Of a stretch of 64,000 nucleotides of DNA, positions 45,381 to 54,482 are shown piece by piece (the first letter of the stretch is position 1; each line of letters starts with the position of its first letter). Position numbers and translations under genes: made by a program. The notes below the pieces were generated by a model that worked only from the letters and a program-made list of their open reading frames with translations, was not told the origin of the DNA and ran no database searches. This DNA comes from Phil1 sp964612925 (GTDB lineage: Bacteria; Bacillota; Clostridia; Christensenellales; CAG-138). The stretch is taken from contig CAZTFU010000002.1 in assembly GCA_964612925.1 (NCBI GenBank), positions 1 through 64,000 on the forward strand, given 5' to 3'.

Positions 45381-46157
45381 ATGACGGTGCGCGAAGGCGA
45401 TACACAACAGATTACGGTTTCAATTATTATGCCGGCGTATAACGCGGAAAAGCACATAGAAGAGGCTATTTGTTCCGTGCTTTCGCAGACGTACGAAAAC
45501 TGGGAATTGTTGGTGATCGACGATTGTTCTTCCGACCGCACGGCCGAATTGGCAAAAGCATTTGAAACGGTAGATTCTCGCATTCGTTTTTTCCGCAACG
45601 CTCAAAACATCGGAGTAGCCGGAACGAGGAACCGCGGAATTGACATAGCCACGGGAGAATGGGTTGCGCTACTTGACAGCGATGATTATTGGCATAAGGA
45701 CAAGCTGGAAAAACAGTTGAAGAAGGCTTATGAAAGCCGTGCAGATATTATATACTGTTCCTATACACTAGCGGATAAAAACGGCAAATGTTTGAAGGAT
45801 TATGTTGTGCCGCAAAAAGCTTCCTATAATCTTGTGCTAAAGGAAAATGTATTAAGCTGCTCTACCGTGCTTATAAGGCGTTCGGCACTGATAAAACACA
45901 AATTCAGCGAAGAGTATTACCATGAAGATTATGCCCTTTGGCTTGAGTTGCTGAGGGCAGGATACAAGGCGGAGGCGTGCAGTGAGATTCTTTCAAATTA
46001 CAGAATAGCGCAGGGAACACGTTCTAGCAATAAATACAGGGCCGCAAAGAACAGGTGGATAATTTACAGAAAGGCTGAAAAATTGTCGCTTGTAAAATCC
46101 GCATGGGCTTTTATCGGCTATGCCTATTACGCTATTATCAAGCACAAGATGGTGTGA
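45381..46157 (+). CDS. Family 2 glycosyltransferase
   Basis: A 258-residue GT-A fold enzyme for capsule repeat assembly. It begins with VSIIMPAYNAEKHIEEAICS, has VIDDCSSDRT and the metal-binding DSDDYW near residue 97, and a long C-terminal acceptor part. GAGGAG is only 1-2 bases from the ATG at 45381, so a GTG at 45387 may be used instead. Sugar and linkage cannot be assigned. Confidence 0.9.
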   Translation: MTVREGDTQQITVSIIMPAYNAEKHIEEAICSVLSQTYENWELLVIDDCSSDRTAELAKAFETVDSRIRFFRNAQNIGVAGTRNRGIDIATGEWVALLDSDDYWHKDKLEKQLKKAYESRADIIYCSYTLADKNGKCLKDYVVPQKASYNLVLKENVLSCSTVLIRRSALIKHKFSEEYYHEDYALWLELLRAGYKAEACSEILSNYRIAQGTRSSNKYRAAKNRWIIYRKAEKLSLVKSAWAFIGYAYYAIIKHKMV

Positions 46158-46184
46158 CATGACAGAGGGAGATGCTTTACAAAT

Positions 46185-47030
46185 ATGACAGACCATCAGA
46201 CTTTGATGTTGGAAATGCTGAAGGATTTTGATGCGGTGTGCAGAAAGCATGGGATAGAATATCAGCTTTTTGCGGGCACCGCATTGGGCGCCGTTCGTCA
46301 TGGGGGCTTTATCCCTTGGGATGATGATGTAGATGTTATATTACTTCGAAGCGAGTATGAACGCTTTTTTGAAGAATGCGCATCGGAGCTTGACAGTGAA
46401 AAGTATTATGTACAGCGTGAATTCGGTGAGCATTGGCCGATGCAGTTTTCAAAGCTGCGCAGGAACAATACGGCTTGCATCGAAAAATATCACCCCAAGG
46501 ATAAAAAGATTCATCAGGGCGTATATATAGATATTTTTCCGTGCGATAACCTGTCGGACAACCACATAATACGGCTTATGCAATTTGCCGCGTCAAAGAT
46601 AATTATTGCAAAGGCACTGTATGCGCGCGGATACGAAACGCGAAATATCGCAAAAAAGGTATTTATGCAGCTGTGCAGACCGATTTCCACAGCCGCATTG
46701 CACAGGTTCTGCATTCGCAAAAAGGATGGATCATCCGCAACGGTGCACAGCTTTTTTGCCGCGGCAAAGCGATACGGAAAAAACATATATCCGCGGGAGT
46801 GGATGACAAAAACGGTACAGCTTAATTTTGAGGATGATGCTTTTCCTGTTTCGGAATACTATGATTCGCTCCTTACCACATTGTACGGAGATTATAATAC
46901 TCCACCAAGACCTGAGGAGCGCATATGTAAAACACATGCGGAAGTTTTAGACCTTCATAATTCATATGAGCAGTATATCAAGGTACAGAATGATATGGAC
47001 TTTGAAACGCTCAGTTGCAGCATTCGCTGA
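46185..47030 (+). CDS. LicD-family phosphotransferase
   Basis: A 281-residue LicD protein. The core reads YQLFAGTALGAVRHGGFIPW followed directly by DDDVDV near residue 50, with PMQFSKLRRNNT and GVYIDIFPCDN further on; these give the nucleotidyltransferase-like aspartates. LicD enzymes attach phosphocholine, phosphoribitol or related groups to glycans by a phosphodiester bond. Its place inside a Wzx/Wzy capsule locus indicates a phosphate-linked decoration of this polymer. No choline uptake or activation genes (licA-C) are nearby, so the donor is open. Confidence 0.88.
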   Translation: MTDHQTLMLEMLKDFDAVCRKHGIEYQLFAGTALGAVRHGGFIPWDDDVDVILLRSEYERFFEECASELDSEKYYVQREFGEHWPMQFSKLRRNNTACIEKYHPKDKKIHQGVYIDIFPCDNLSDNHIIRLMQFAASKIIIAKALYARGYETRNIAKKVFMQLCRPISTAALHRFCIRKKDGSSATVHSFFAAAKRYGKNIYPREWMTKTVQLNFEDDAFPVSEYYDSLLTTLYGDYNTPPRPEERICKTHAEVLDLHNSYEQYIKVQNDMDFETLSCSIR

Positions 47031-47053
47031 TTTTTATTTAGGAGAACAATGGT

Positions 47054-47839
47054 ATGAGCATTCAAACGCTTGTTGTTACCATAGATCAAAAAGACCGTTC
47101 GTTGGTCAAAAAGATGAACATCCGCACGGATACCGTAGTAGGCAACCAGTGCGGCTGTGTATCCGTAGACGAATTTGAATACAACGGAAGCAAAATAACA
47201 TATTTGAACAGCGACAAACGCGGAGTGGGCAGGAACCGCAATGCCGTGCTTAATTACGCAACGGCGGACATATGCGTTTTTGCGGATGATGATATGCGTT
47301 TTGTTGACGAATACCCCAAGCTCGTTGAAAAAGCGTTTAATTGTTGCAAAAAGGCAGATATTATAATATTTAATTTGATAGAAGCAAACCCGCGAAGGTA
47401 TAGAAACAAGCGCATTTGTCGAATACGGCACCGAAACTATGCAAAATACGGCGCGGCAAGGCTTGCTGTATTAAGGCAAAGCATTGTTGGCGCCAATATA
47501 TCATTCAACACGCAATTCGGCGGGGGGTGTACATACTGTGCGGGGGAGGACACCATATTTCTAAAAGAATGTCTGGACAAAGGATTGCGGCTTTATGCGG
47601 TTCCGTGGGCCATAGCGGAAATAGATCAATGTGCGGAATCGACATGGTTCAAAGGTTACGACGAAAAATTCTTTTCGGACAAGGGCGCACTGTTTGCCCA
47701 CTTATATCCAAAACTATGGGTGCTGTGCGGTATCCGCTTTTTGGTGTTGCGAAGAAAAAAGTACAAAGACGAAATGACGTTCATCAATGCGCTGAAGTAT
47801 CTTGTTAACGGAGGGCGTGCATATGCAGCAAAGCGGTAA
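47054..47839 (+). CDS. Glycosyltransferase, family 2-like
   Basis: A 261-residue GT-A-like enzyme. The acidic metal motif is FADDDMRF near residue 78, preceded by DKRGVGRNRNAVLNYA, and the later CAGEDTIFLKECLDKG resembles the acceptor-side ED motif. The N-terminus lacks the usual VSIIxPxYN strand and instead starts TLVVTIDQKDRSLVKKM, typical of a less common GT2 branch. The final 17 bases overlap the next gene. Confidence 0.8.
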   Translation: MSIQTLVVTIDQKDRSLVKKMNIRTDTVVGNQCGCVSVDEFEYNGSKITYLNSDKRGVGRNRNAVLNYATADICVFADDDMRFVDEYPKLVEKAFNCCKKADIIIFNLIEANPRRYRNKRICRIRHRNYAKYGAARLAVLRQSIVGANISFNTQFGGGCTYCAGEDTIFLKECLDKGLRLYAVPWAIAEIDQCAESTWFKGYDEKFFSDKGALFAHLYPKLWVLCGIRFLVLRRKKYKDEMTFINALKYLVNGGRAYAAKR

Positions 47840-48806
47840 AACAAGGTTCAGCATAATAGTCCCCGTTTACAATACTGCACAATATTTGGCCGATTGTATC
47901 GGATCCGTAATTGAACAGACATTCGAAGACTGGGAGCTTATTCTTGTTGATGATGGGTCAACCGACGATAGCGGTTCAATGCTTGATGAATATGCCGCAA
48001 ATGACTCGAGAATTCGGGTTGTTCATCAGGACAATTTAGGGCAATTCTTTGCAAGAAGAGCGGGTATAACAACTGCACAGGGTGAATACATATTATTCTT
48101 GGACAGTGATGATGCACTTGTAAACATTTGCATTGAAAAGGTTTATTCCGAAATTGCGACAACGGGTGCCGACATACTTCTTTTTGCGGGGAAGGTTTCT
48201 GCTTATGATAACAAACCAGAAAGGGTTATTGCACACTTTTTTAACGAAAAGAGCGATATAGACAGTGAATGGATAAAGGAAAAACTGTTATCGTGCAATG
48301 AACTTAATTCTCTTTGTATGAAAGCATTCAAAAGAGAACTGTTTTTAGGTGACACATCGGATTACACTGCTTTTTTTGGCCACTGTTGTGCCGAAGATAA
48401 GGCACAGCTTTTTTACCCCGTGACCAAAGCGACTCATTATCGCTGTATTCCCGATGCGCTATACTTGTACAGATATAGATTTGACAGCGCAATGCATTCC
48501 TTCTCACTGCATAACGTAAAACGCATGATGGCGGAGGAAATGTTTGCCCTGCTGTATGATTATATGGTAAAGTGGGGGATGGGCACTAAAGAGCACATTG
48601 AAAGTTATTGGGTATACTATCTGAAAAACTTTCTTACGGTATACTATAACGTAAGAAAACGATGTATTGAAAACGGTAACTACCGTGAATTCCGCAGCTT
48701 TAAATGGAATGAAATACCCGACAAGCGTTCACTTTTGTATGAGAACAGCAACTTGCTGTCAAAACGCGAGAAATTTAAGCTGGTGGCTACACTTTTCAAG
48801 CTTTAA
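47823..48806 (+). CDS. Family 2 glycosyltransferase (CpsI/WcaA-like)
   Basis: A 327-residue GT-A enzyme with the standard N-terminal motif SIIVPVYNTAQYLADCIGS, LVDDGSTDDSG and the DXD-type LDSDDAL. The ATG at 47823 was chosen because GGAGGG lies 7 bases upstream; it overlaps the previous gene by 17 bases. A long C-terminal region rich in aromatic and charged residues may bind the acceptor. The linkage made is not predictable. Confidence 0.9.
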   Translation: MQQSGKTRFSIIVPVYNTAQYLADCIGSVIEQTFEDWELILVDDGSTDDSGSMLDEYAANDSRIRVVHQDNLGQFFARRAGITTAQGEYILFLDSDDALVNICIEKVYSEIATTGADILLFAGKVSAYDNKPERVIAHFFNEKSDIDSEWIKEKLLSCNELNSLCMKAFKRELFLGDTSDYTAFFGHCCAEDKAQLFYPVTKATHYRCIPDALYLYRYRFDSAMHSFSLHNVKRMMAEEMFALLYDYMVKWGMGTKEHIESYWVYYLKNFLTVYYNVRKRCIENGNYREFRSFKWNEIPDKRSLLYENSNLLSKREKFKLVATLFKL

Positions 48807-48820
48807 CGGAGCGAATTGAT

Positions 48821-50320
48821 ATGAGGGACTCGGCAAAGGTAAGAAAAATCAATATTGTAACAACGCTTGCAAATCAGGTTGTCACCGTGCTTTGCGGTAT
48901 AATAGTACCCCGAGTTTTGCTGAAAGCATTTGGGTCGGAAACATACGGTATCACGGTTTCCATAGCACAGTTTTTGTCATACATCTCCTTGTTGGAATGC
49001 GGCATAGGCGGCGTAGCACGCGGAAAACTTTATGGGCACCTTACACGGGGTGAGAACAAAGAGGTCAGCTCGGTCTATCATGCGACAAGAAGGTTCTTTA
49101 GAAACATCGGGTTTGCGTTTATAATCTACAGCCTGATTTTGGGTATTGTATTTGTTGATATAGCACATATAAGCAGCTTTTCGCGCGGGTACATATTTGT
49201 GCTTTTTATCGCCATAAGCATATCTACGCTTGCAAAATACATGGGCGGACTTGCGGACCTTACGCTTTTGGCGGCGGATCAAAAGCAATATGTCAATAAT
49301 GCAATAAGCATAGGCATTACGCTCTGCAATACCGTAGCCGTAGTTGTACTTACACAATCCGATTGCGATATTCTGTGGGTTAAGGTCGGTAGCAGTATAG
49401 TGTTTTTACTGCGCCCGTTAGGATACGCGCTGTATGTTTATAAGCACTATAGAATCGAAAAGCATTCCGACAAAAAGGATGTTTTGCCGCAAAAATGGAC
49501 GGGAATAGGTCAGCATTTAGCATATTTTCTACACCGAAACACGGATGTTGTTTTGCTTACGCTGCTTGCAGACCCCGGCACGGTAGCCGTATACTCGGTT
49601 TATGCACTTGTAATAAACAGCATTCGGAATTTATCGGAAGCATTTTCAGGCGGAATGGAGGCGGCGTTCGGCGAACTTATAGCCAAAGGAGATTATGATG
49701 AGCTGAGACGCTTGTACCATAGGTACAAGGCTGTTATTACGGGCGTAGCATTTACGTTATTTGCATGCACGGGTATTCTTATTGTTCCTTTTATGCGCTT
49801 ATATACGCATGAAATAACGGATGCCAATTACATTCGACCGATTTTCTCTGTGGTTTTACTGCTTGCGGAGGCCGTGAGTTGCTTTACATTACCGTGCGCA
49901 AGCTTTGCCGTTGCCGCAAATCAATTAAAGCAGACACGCTTGGGAGCCTATGGAGAAGCGGCAATCAATATTATTATTTCATGTGTACTTATTGTTTGGG
50001 ATCCCCTTATCGGCGTTGCCATAGGAACGTTGGCGGCATCATTGTATAAGGCAATGTATTATATGCACTTTGCATCAAAAAGAATACTGAAAACATCTTG
50101 GATAAATATGTTGTTGCGGTTTGTTGTCGCCGTTGCATTACTTCTTGCGGTAATAATCGGCGGTAGAATGCTTATAAGCAATATTTCGATCGACAGTTAT
50201 ATAGACTGGATAATCTGTGGCGCAGGATGTACAATGATAATCGGTATTCCAACGGCATTGGCAATTATACATTACATGAAAAGGACGAGGCAAAATGAAA
50301 AAGATACTCTTTGTCAATAA
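48821..50320 (+). CDS. Polysaccharide flippase (Wzx type)
   Basis: A 499-residue integral membrane protein with about 12-14 hydrophobic helices, resembling the Wzx/MATE-like (MVF) flippases that move lipid-linked repeat units to the outer face. The N-terminus NIVTTLANQVVTVLCGIIVP and a central FLHRNTDVVLLTLLADPGTV fit the family. It overlaps the next glycosyltransferase by 26 bases. With the polymerase two genes on it defines Wzx/Wzy-dependent synthesis. Confidence 0.9.
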   Translation: MRDSAKVRKINIVTTLANQVVTVLCGIIVPRVLLKAFGSETYGITVSIAQFLSYISLLECGIGGVARGKLYGHLTRGENKEVSSVYHATRRFFRNIGFAFIIYSLILGIVFVDIAHISSFSRGYIFVLFIAISISTLAKYMGGLADLTLLAADQKQYVNNAISIGITLCNTVAVVVLTQSDCDILWVKVGSSIVFLLRPLGYALYVYKHYRIEKHSDKKDVLPQKWTGIGQHLAYFLHRNTDVVLLTLLADPGTVAVYSVYALVINSIRNLSEAFSGGMEAAFGELIAKGDYDELRRLYHRYKAVITGVAFTLFACTGILIVPFMRLYTHEITDANYIRPIFSVVLLLAEAVSCFTLPCASFAVAANQLKQTRLGAYGEAAINIIISCVLIVWDPLIGVAIGTLAASLYKAMYYMHFASKRILKTSWINMLLRFVVAVALLLAVIIGGRMLISNISIDSYIDWIICGAGCTMIIGIPTALAIIHYMKRTRQNEKDTLCQ

Positions 50321-51458
50321 CAATATGTATATAGGCGGAGTACAGAAGGCTCTTGTCAATTTGCTTAACGAGATACATGACCAATATGATATTACATTGC
50401 TGCTGTTTTATAAAGGAGGCGCACTAACGGAGCAAATACCGAATGATGTTACCGTTATTGAGGCACCGTTTCCGCTGTGCTGTTGGGGCATGAACCAAAA
50501 AGATGCCGTTGGTTTTCGCAATAGATTGGGTCGAGCGTTTTTTGCGGCGACAACAAGGCTTTTTGGCAGAAAGCTTGCATTGAAAATTGCTTTTGCAAGG
50601 AAAATTAAGCTACCGAAGTATTATGCCGCCATATCCTATTTGCATAGCGGTGCGGATAAAGTTTTTTATGGCGGTTGCAACGAATTTGTATTGGATTGCG
50701 TGGATGCGGAAAAGAAGCTGACATTTGTTCATTGCGATTATAAGCTCAGCGGTGCCGATACTCTTAACAATATCGAGCTTTACAGCCGATTTGATGGTAT
50801 AGCTACCTGCTCCGAAGGCTGTAAGGGTGCTTTTTTGCGGTGCTTACCCGAATTGAAAGATAAGGTGTTTGTTGTATCGAACTGTCAAAACTATGCGCAT
50901 GTATTAAAAAGCGCAAATGAAGAAGCGCACTGTTTTGATAAAAACAAGCTTAATGTTGTTTGCGTGTCGCGCTTTGGCAGAGAAAAGGGGATGCTCAGGG
51001 CCGTTCATGCGCTTGCTTCAATCGGAAAGCGTATAAACGAACTGAGTTGCACATTTATAGGAGACGGAAAGGAACTCGATGCCGCCAAAAGGCTAACCGA
51101 AGAAATGGGTATAGGCGAATCTATAGCATTCTTGGGAGAGAGGAAGAACCCATATGGCTATATTTCTTCTGCCGATGTACTGCTTATTCCATCTTATTCT
51201 GAGGCGGCACCGCTGGTCATAGGCGAGGCCGCATGCTTGGCAACACCGATATTGTCCACAGAGACCTCTTCAGCTCGCGAAATGATAGAAAAAACGGGGT
51301 TTGGATGGGTCGTCAATAATTCGGAAGTCGGCATTAGGGAAGGTATCGAAGCATTGCTGGATCATCCCGAAATGATTGCGGAAAAAAAAGAGTATATGAA
51401 AAATATAAACTTTGACAACAAGGTTGCCGTCGAAAGCTTTATGAGATTAGTGGGGTAA
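50295..51458 (+). CDS. Family 4 glycosyltransferase
   Basis: A 387-residue GT-B enzyme. ILFVNNNMYIGGVQKALVNL starts the acceptor-side domain; the donor domain begins about residue 218 with VVCVSRFGREKGMLRAVHAL, and has ADVLLIPSYSEAAPLVIGEA with the E-x7-E motif near residue 305. AGGACGAGG precedes the ATG, which lies inside the end of wzx. The stop codon overlaps the polymerase start. Confidence 0.92.
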   Translation: MKKILFVNNNMYIGGVQKALVNLLNEIHDQYDITLLLFYKGGALTEQIPNDVTVIEAPFPLCCWGMNQKDAVGFRNRLGRAFFAATTRLFGRKLALKIAFARKIKLPKYYAAISYLHSGADKVFYGGCNEFVLDCVDAEKKLTFVHCDYKLSGADTLNNIELYSRFDGIATCSEGCKGAFLRCLPELKDKVFVVSNCQNYAHVLKSANEEAHCFDKNKLNVVCVSRFGREKGMLRAVHALASIGKRINELSCTFIGDGKELDAAKRLTEEMGIGESIAFLGERKNPYGYISSADVLLIPSYSEAAPLVIGEAACLATPILSTETSSAREMIEKTGFGWVVNNSEVGIREGIEALLDHPEMIAEKKEYMKNINFDNKVAVESFMRLVG

Positions 51459-52804
51459 TGATGCGAAGGATATTTGCGCGAAAACAAACTGCACCGCAAA
51501 ACACACAGCCGCCTTTCGGATTTGCCGTTTTCGGAAGCCTAATTATCGTAGCGCTTCTTTGTTGCGCACATATAACGGGCAGTACACTGCTTATTCTTGC
51601 GGTGCTGATAGCGTATATAGCATTTGTAATATTTATGACCGTTCATGACATGGGGTATGAGACGATACTGTTCTTTTTGCCATGGAGCGCTCTTTTGAAG
51701 CTGTATAGCGGCGGCATATCATGGTTCACAATAGCACTTATTCTTTATTGTGCGATAAGCCTGATTAAGAAAAAAATGAAGTTGCTCAGCTATCAATTCA
51801 TAATTCCTGCAATACTGATGGCACTTACTCTACTTGCAAAGCTGATTCAAGGCAACGGCATAGCGGCCGATTATATATTCTTTTTTGTAATGCTGGTGAT
51901 ATTCCCGTGTGCGGTCACATGCGAAGCGGATAAATCATCATTTTGGAACCTGACGATATTCTTTTCTCTTGGAATAATATCCGCGGCATTTTCCGCCCAG
52001 CTTACGGAAGGGTATGCAAATATTTCAAAGTTTATTACCGTACACTCTTATCAAAGCATTACAAGACTTTGCGGATTCTATAGTGATCCCAATTTTTATT
52101 CGGCGCACATAACGGCATGCTTGAGCGGCGTTTTAACACTGCTGAGCTATGAAAAAACTTCACGAAAAAGGCTTTTACTGACTGCTTTGGCAATAGTGCT
52201 TATTTATTGTGGGCTGCTGTCGGCTTCAAAATCGTTTATAATAGTAATAGCCTGCCTTTTCCTTGTTTGGATACCGACTATCATGAGCAGACGCGGAGGG
52301 AAAGCAACAAAATTACGAATACTTTTGGGCGTTATATGTGCCGCCGTCATAATGCTTTCCTCGGTGGCGGTTCAAGAGCTTTTGAAAATGATGAGTCAAC
52401 GCTTTTCATATCATTCTGACATATCTCAGATTACAACAGGTCGCACCGAAATATGGCTTAACTATCTTAATGAGTTTTTGGAAAACCCGTTGGTACTGTT
52501 ATTTGGTCAAGGATATACAAATGTTCTTGTTGGGGGCAGAGCATCTCACAATTCGGCCATTCAGACTGTTTTTCAATTCGGCCTTATTGCCTCTCCGCTG
52601 TTGCTGCTTTGGATCCTTGGAACGTTGCGGATAATAAGCAAGAAACTAAACTCGATAGAGTGGAAGTTTGCTTTGCTTATGTGCATTGGCATAGTGCTGC
52701 CGTGGATGGGATTGGATATTCTGTTCTTTGACGAATTCTTTATCCTACCGTTATACGGCATGCTTGCCGTTGCGCACTGCGATAAAAACGTCATGCAACA
52801 GTAA
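51458..52804 (+). CDS. O-antigen ligase/polymerase-like membrane protein (Wzy type)
   Basis: A 448-residue protein with about 11 hydrophobic helices and a large outer loop containing SQITTGRTEIWLNYLNEFLE, a pattern of the Wzy_C (O-antigen ligase/polymerase) family with conserved Arg. It is the probable capsule polymerase. The first ATG overlaps the upstream stop (TAATG); a second ATG follows directly. This is the last gene of the capsule operon, before a hairpin. Confidence 0.85.
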   Translation: MMRRIFARKQTAPQNTQPPFGFAVFGSLIIVALLCCAHITGSTLLILAVLIAYIAFVIFMTVHDMGYETILFFLPWSALLKLYSGGISWFTIALILYCAISLIKKKMKLLSYQFIIPAILMALTLLAKLIQGNGIAADYIFFFVMLVIFPCAVTCEADKSSFWNLTIFFSLGIISAAFSAQLTEGYANISKFITVHSYQSITRLCGFYSDPNFYSAHITACLSGVLTLLSYEKTSRKRLLLTALAIVLIYCGLLSASKSFIIVIACLFLVWIPTIMSRRGGKATKLRILLGVICAAVIMLSSVAVQELLKMMSQRFSYHSDISQITTGRTEIWLNYLNEFLENPLVLLFGQGYTNVLVGGRASHNSAIQTVFQFGLIASPLLLLWILGTLRIISKKLNSIEWKFALLMCIGIVLPWMGLDILFFDEFFILPLYGMLAVAHCDKNVMQQ

Positions 52805-52819
52805 TGTAATATAAGTTAA

Positions 52820-52862
52820 ACAGCCGCTCTTGACCGAATCTCATAATTCGCAAGGCGGCTGT
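52820..52862. terminator. Probable bidirectional terminator after the capsule operon
   Basis: ACAGCCGC and GCGGCTGT form an 8-bp perfect stem, extended by CTTG/CAAG after a one-base bulge. It lies between convergent genes; the T tracts are weak on both strands. Confidence 0.5.
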
Positions 52863-52901
52863 ATAAGGGCTTTTGCACATATTCGGCCTTACGGCTGAAT
52901 A

Positions 52902-53249
52902 TTATCTTCTGCCGGGTCCGTGACCCGGACCACCCATGGGTTCGCGACTTCCCATCGGACCATGTCCACCCATAGGGCGCATTGGCCCCATATGCCCCAT
53001 GGGACCGTGAGCATGGCTCCTGTACGGCGGAGGCATAAAGTGAATGTGCCGTCTGCGATTCCTTCTCAGGGCATTGGTTAGCAATGAAACGCCGGCAGCC
53101 GTTCCTGCGGCAGTAAGGATTGTCTTTGTCGTGTCCGACGTGGTGTTTGCTGATTGTTGGGTTGCGGAACCGCTTAGTGCCGCACCGCAGTTTGGACAGA
53201 AATTCGCATCCGTATTCAACTGTGTTCCACAATACTGACAATATGCCAT
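52902..53249 (-). CDS. Zinc-ribbon protein with Gly/Met/His-rich tail
   Basis: A 115-residue protein of unknown function. Residues 4-22 form a zinc ribbon, CQYCGTQLNTDANFCPNCG; residues 45-63 are mildly hydrophobic (ILTAAGTAAGVSLLTNAL) with basic residues after them; residues 68-115 are a low-complexity tail with GPMGHMGPMRPMGGHGPMG and many His, Met and Gly. The tail could bind soft metals or fold on a partner. AGGAGG stands 8 bases before the ATG. It is convergent with the capsule operon. Confidence 0.75.
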   Translation of the reverse strand: MAYCQYCGTQLNTDANFCPNCGAALSGSATQQSANTTSDTTKTILTAAGTAAGVSLLTNALRRNRRRHIHFMPPPYRSHAHGPMGHMGPMRPMGGHGPMGSREPMGGPGHGPGRR

Positions 53250-53428
53250 TTATTTTACCTCCTGTTAATAGTAATAGTTACTCAGTGTCATTATTAACAA
53301 TATAACACATTTTTACTCAATAAAGAATGCTTTTCATTGTTTTATCATGTAAAGTTCATCTTATGTTGACATTCTGATTGATGACAGACTTATGAAATCT
53401 ATTTTTACACCCAAATCAGGTGAGACTG

Positions 53429-53458
53429 TTGAAAGGCATATCGGAGTTTTGATATAAT
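53429..53458 (+). promoter_or_regulatory. Probable promoter for the ASCH-GNAT pair
   Basis: TTGAAA, 18-base spacer and perfect TATAAT, 60 bases before the chosen ATG. The upstream stretch 53250-53428 holds no gene; a second TTGACA at 53363 lacks a good -10. Confidence 0.6.
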
Positions 53459-53517
53459 ACTTGTATATAGAGATGCAGACTTTTGGAATGTATGCAAAAA
53501 TAGGGGAAAGATATATC

Positions 53518-53865
53518 ATGAAGCATTACATGAAATTGTGGCAGCGGCCATTTGAAATGATTCGTTCGGGCGAAAAGACAATCGAACTGCGTTTATATGA
53601 CGAAAAACGCAGGCAGGTCAAAGTGAATGATGAGATTGTATTCACATGTCCGACTAACAATGAAACTCCTATTACGGTTCGGGTGATTGCGTTGCATTGT
53701 TTTAACAGCTTTGATAAGCTTTATGCTTCGCTTCCGCTCACAAAATGCGGTTATACAGATGAAACCGTGGCAGAAGCATCCGCAAGGGATATGGATAGCT
53801 ATTACAGTGCAGACGAACAGACTCGATACGGCGTTGTCGGAATTGAAATCGAGCGGATAGACTAA
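53518..53865 (+). CDS. ASCH-domain protein
   Basis: A 115-residue protein with the ASCH (PUA-like) pattern: KLWQRPFEMIRSGEKTIELR at the start, VKVNDEIVF and ALHCFNSFDKLYASLPL. ASCH proteins are RNA-binding or act in nucleic-acid modification; some are amidohydrolases on N4-acetylcytidine. The ATG at 53518 gives the family length; an earlier ATG at 53461 would start within a few bases of the promoter. It probably shares a transcript with the acetyltransferase 26 bases downstream. Confidence 0.8.
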   Translation: MKHYMKLWQRPFEMIRSGEKTIELRLYDEKRRQVKVNDEIVFTCPTNNETPITVRVIALHCFNSFDKLYASLPLTKCGYTDETVAEASARDMDSYYSADEQTRYGVVGIEIERID

Positions 53866-53891
53866 CAAAAAGTAGCGGGGGAATAATACGG

Positions 53892-54416
53892 ATGCTGTTG
53901 AAAACAGAACGGTTGACGATAAGACATATTAAGGCGGGGGATTGGGAAAGCATAAAAAACTTATGGCAGGATTTTAATGTAAGCGCCCTTTCAAAATATG
54001 ACAGGTCGCACATAACCGACGATGATGATGTACGCTCGAGAATAGCAAGATGGGCTGTGGCAAACGCAGGTACCGAGCATATGTTTTTCGCCGTTTGCCT
54101 CGAAAAAGTCGTTATAGGTTATGTCAGCTTCAACACAAGGAGCAATAATTATGAAATCGGGTATTGCTTTCATTCTGCATATCACGGAAACGGCTACGCA
54201 AAGGAGAGCATTTCGGCATTGCTTAAATACTTATGCACATTGGGCATAACAAAGTTCACGGCGGGCACGGCCATAGATAATACTCCATCCGTAGCATTGC
54301 TGAAATCCTTGGGGTTTACATTGATTAACACGGAAAACGTTTCTTTCTATAAAGACATTAACGGGCGTGATATCGTGTTCAAGGGCGGAATTTTTGAATT
54401 GGATTTGGCTCGATAA
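53892..54416 (+). CDS. GNAT-family N-acetyltransferase (RimJ-like)
   Basis: A 174-residue acetyl-CoA-dependent transferase. It begins LLKTERLTIRHIKAGDWESI, has YEIGYCFHSAYHGNGYAKES around residue 87, holding the Q/RxxGxG/A-type acetyl-CoA loop in the form HGNGYA, and NTPSVALLKSLGFTLI near the end. The pattern matches the RimJ/RimL branch that modifies N-termini or small molecules. The substrate is unknown. A terminator follows. Confidence 0.85.
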   Translation: MLLKTERLTIRHIKAGDWESIKNLWQDFNVSALSKYDRSHITDDDDVRSRIARWAVANAGTEHMFFAVCLEKVVIGYVSFNTRSNNYEIGYCFHSAYHGNGYAKESISALLKYLCTLGITKFTAGTAIDNTPSVALLKSLGFTLINTENVSFYKDINGRDIVFKGGIFELDLAR

Positions 54417-54422
54417 AAGAAT

Positions 54423-54459
54423 AAAGCAATAGCCATGGGAAAAGGTGGCTATTGCTTTT
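54423..54459. terminator. Bidirectional terminator between convergent genes
   Basis: AAAGCAATAGCCA and TGGCTATTGCTTT form a 13-bp perfect stem with a 10-base loop. A T run follows on the plus strand (TTTTGTG) and on the minus strand (TTTATTCTTTT). Confidence 0.85.
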
Positions 54460-54482
54460 GTGCTTATTAAAAACGAGCAGTT

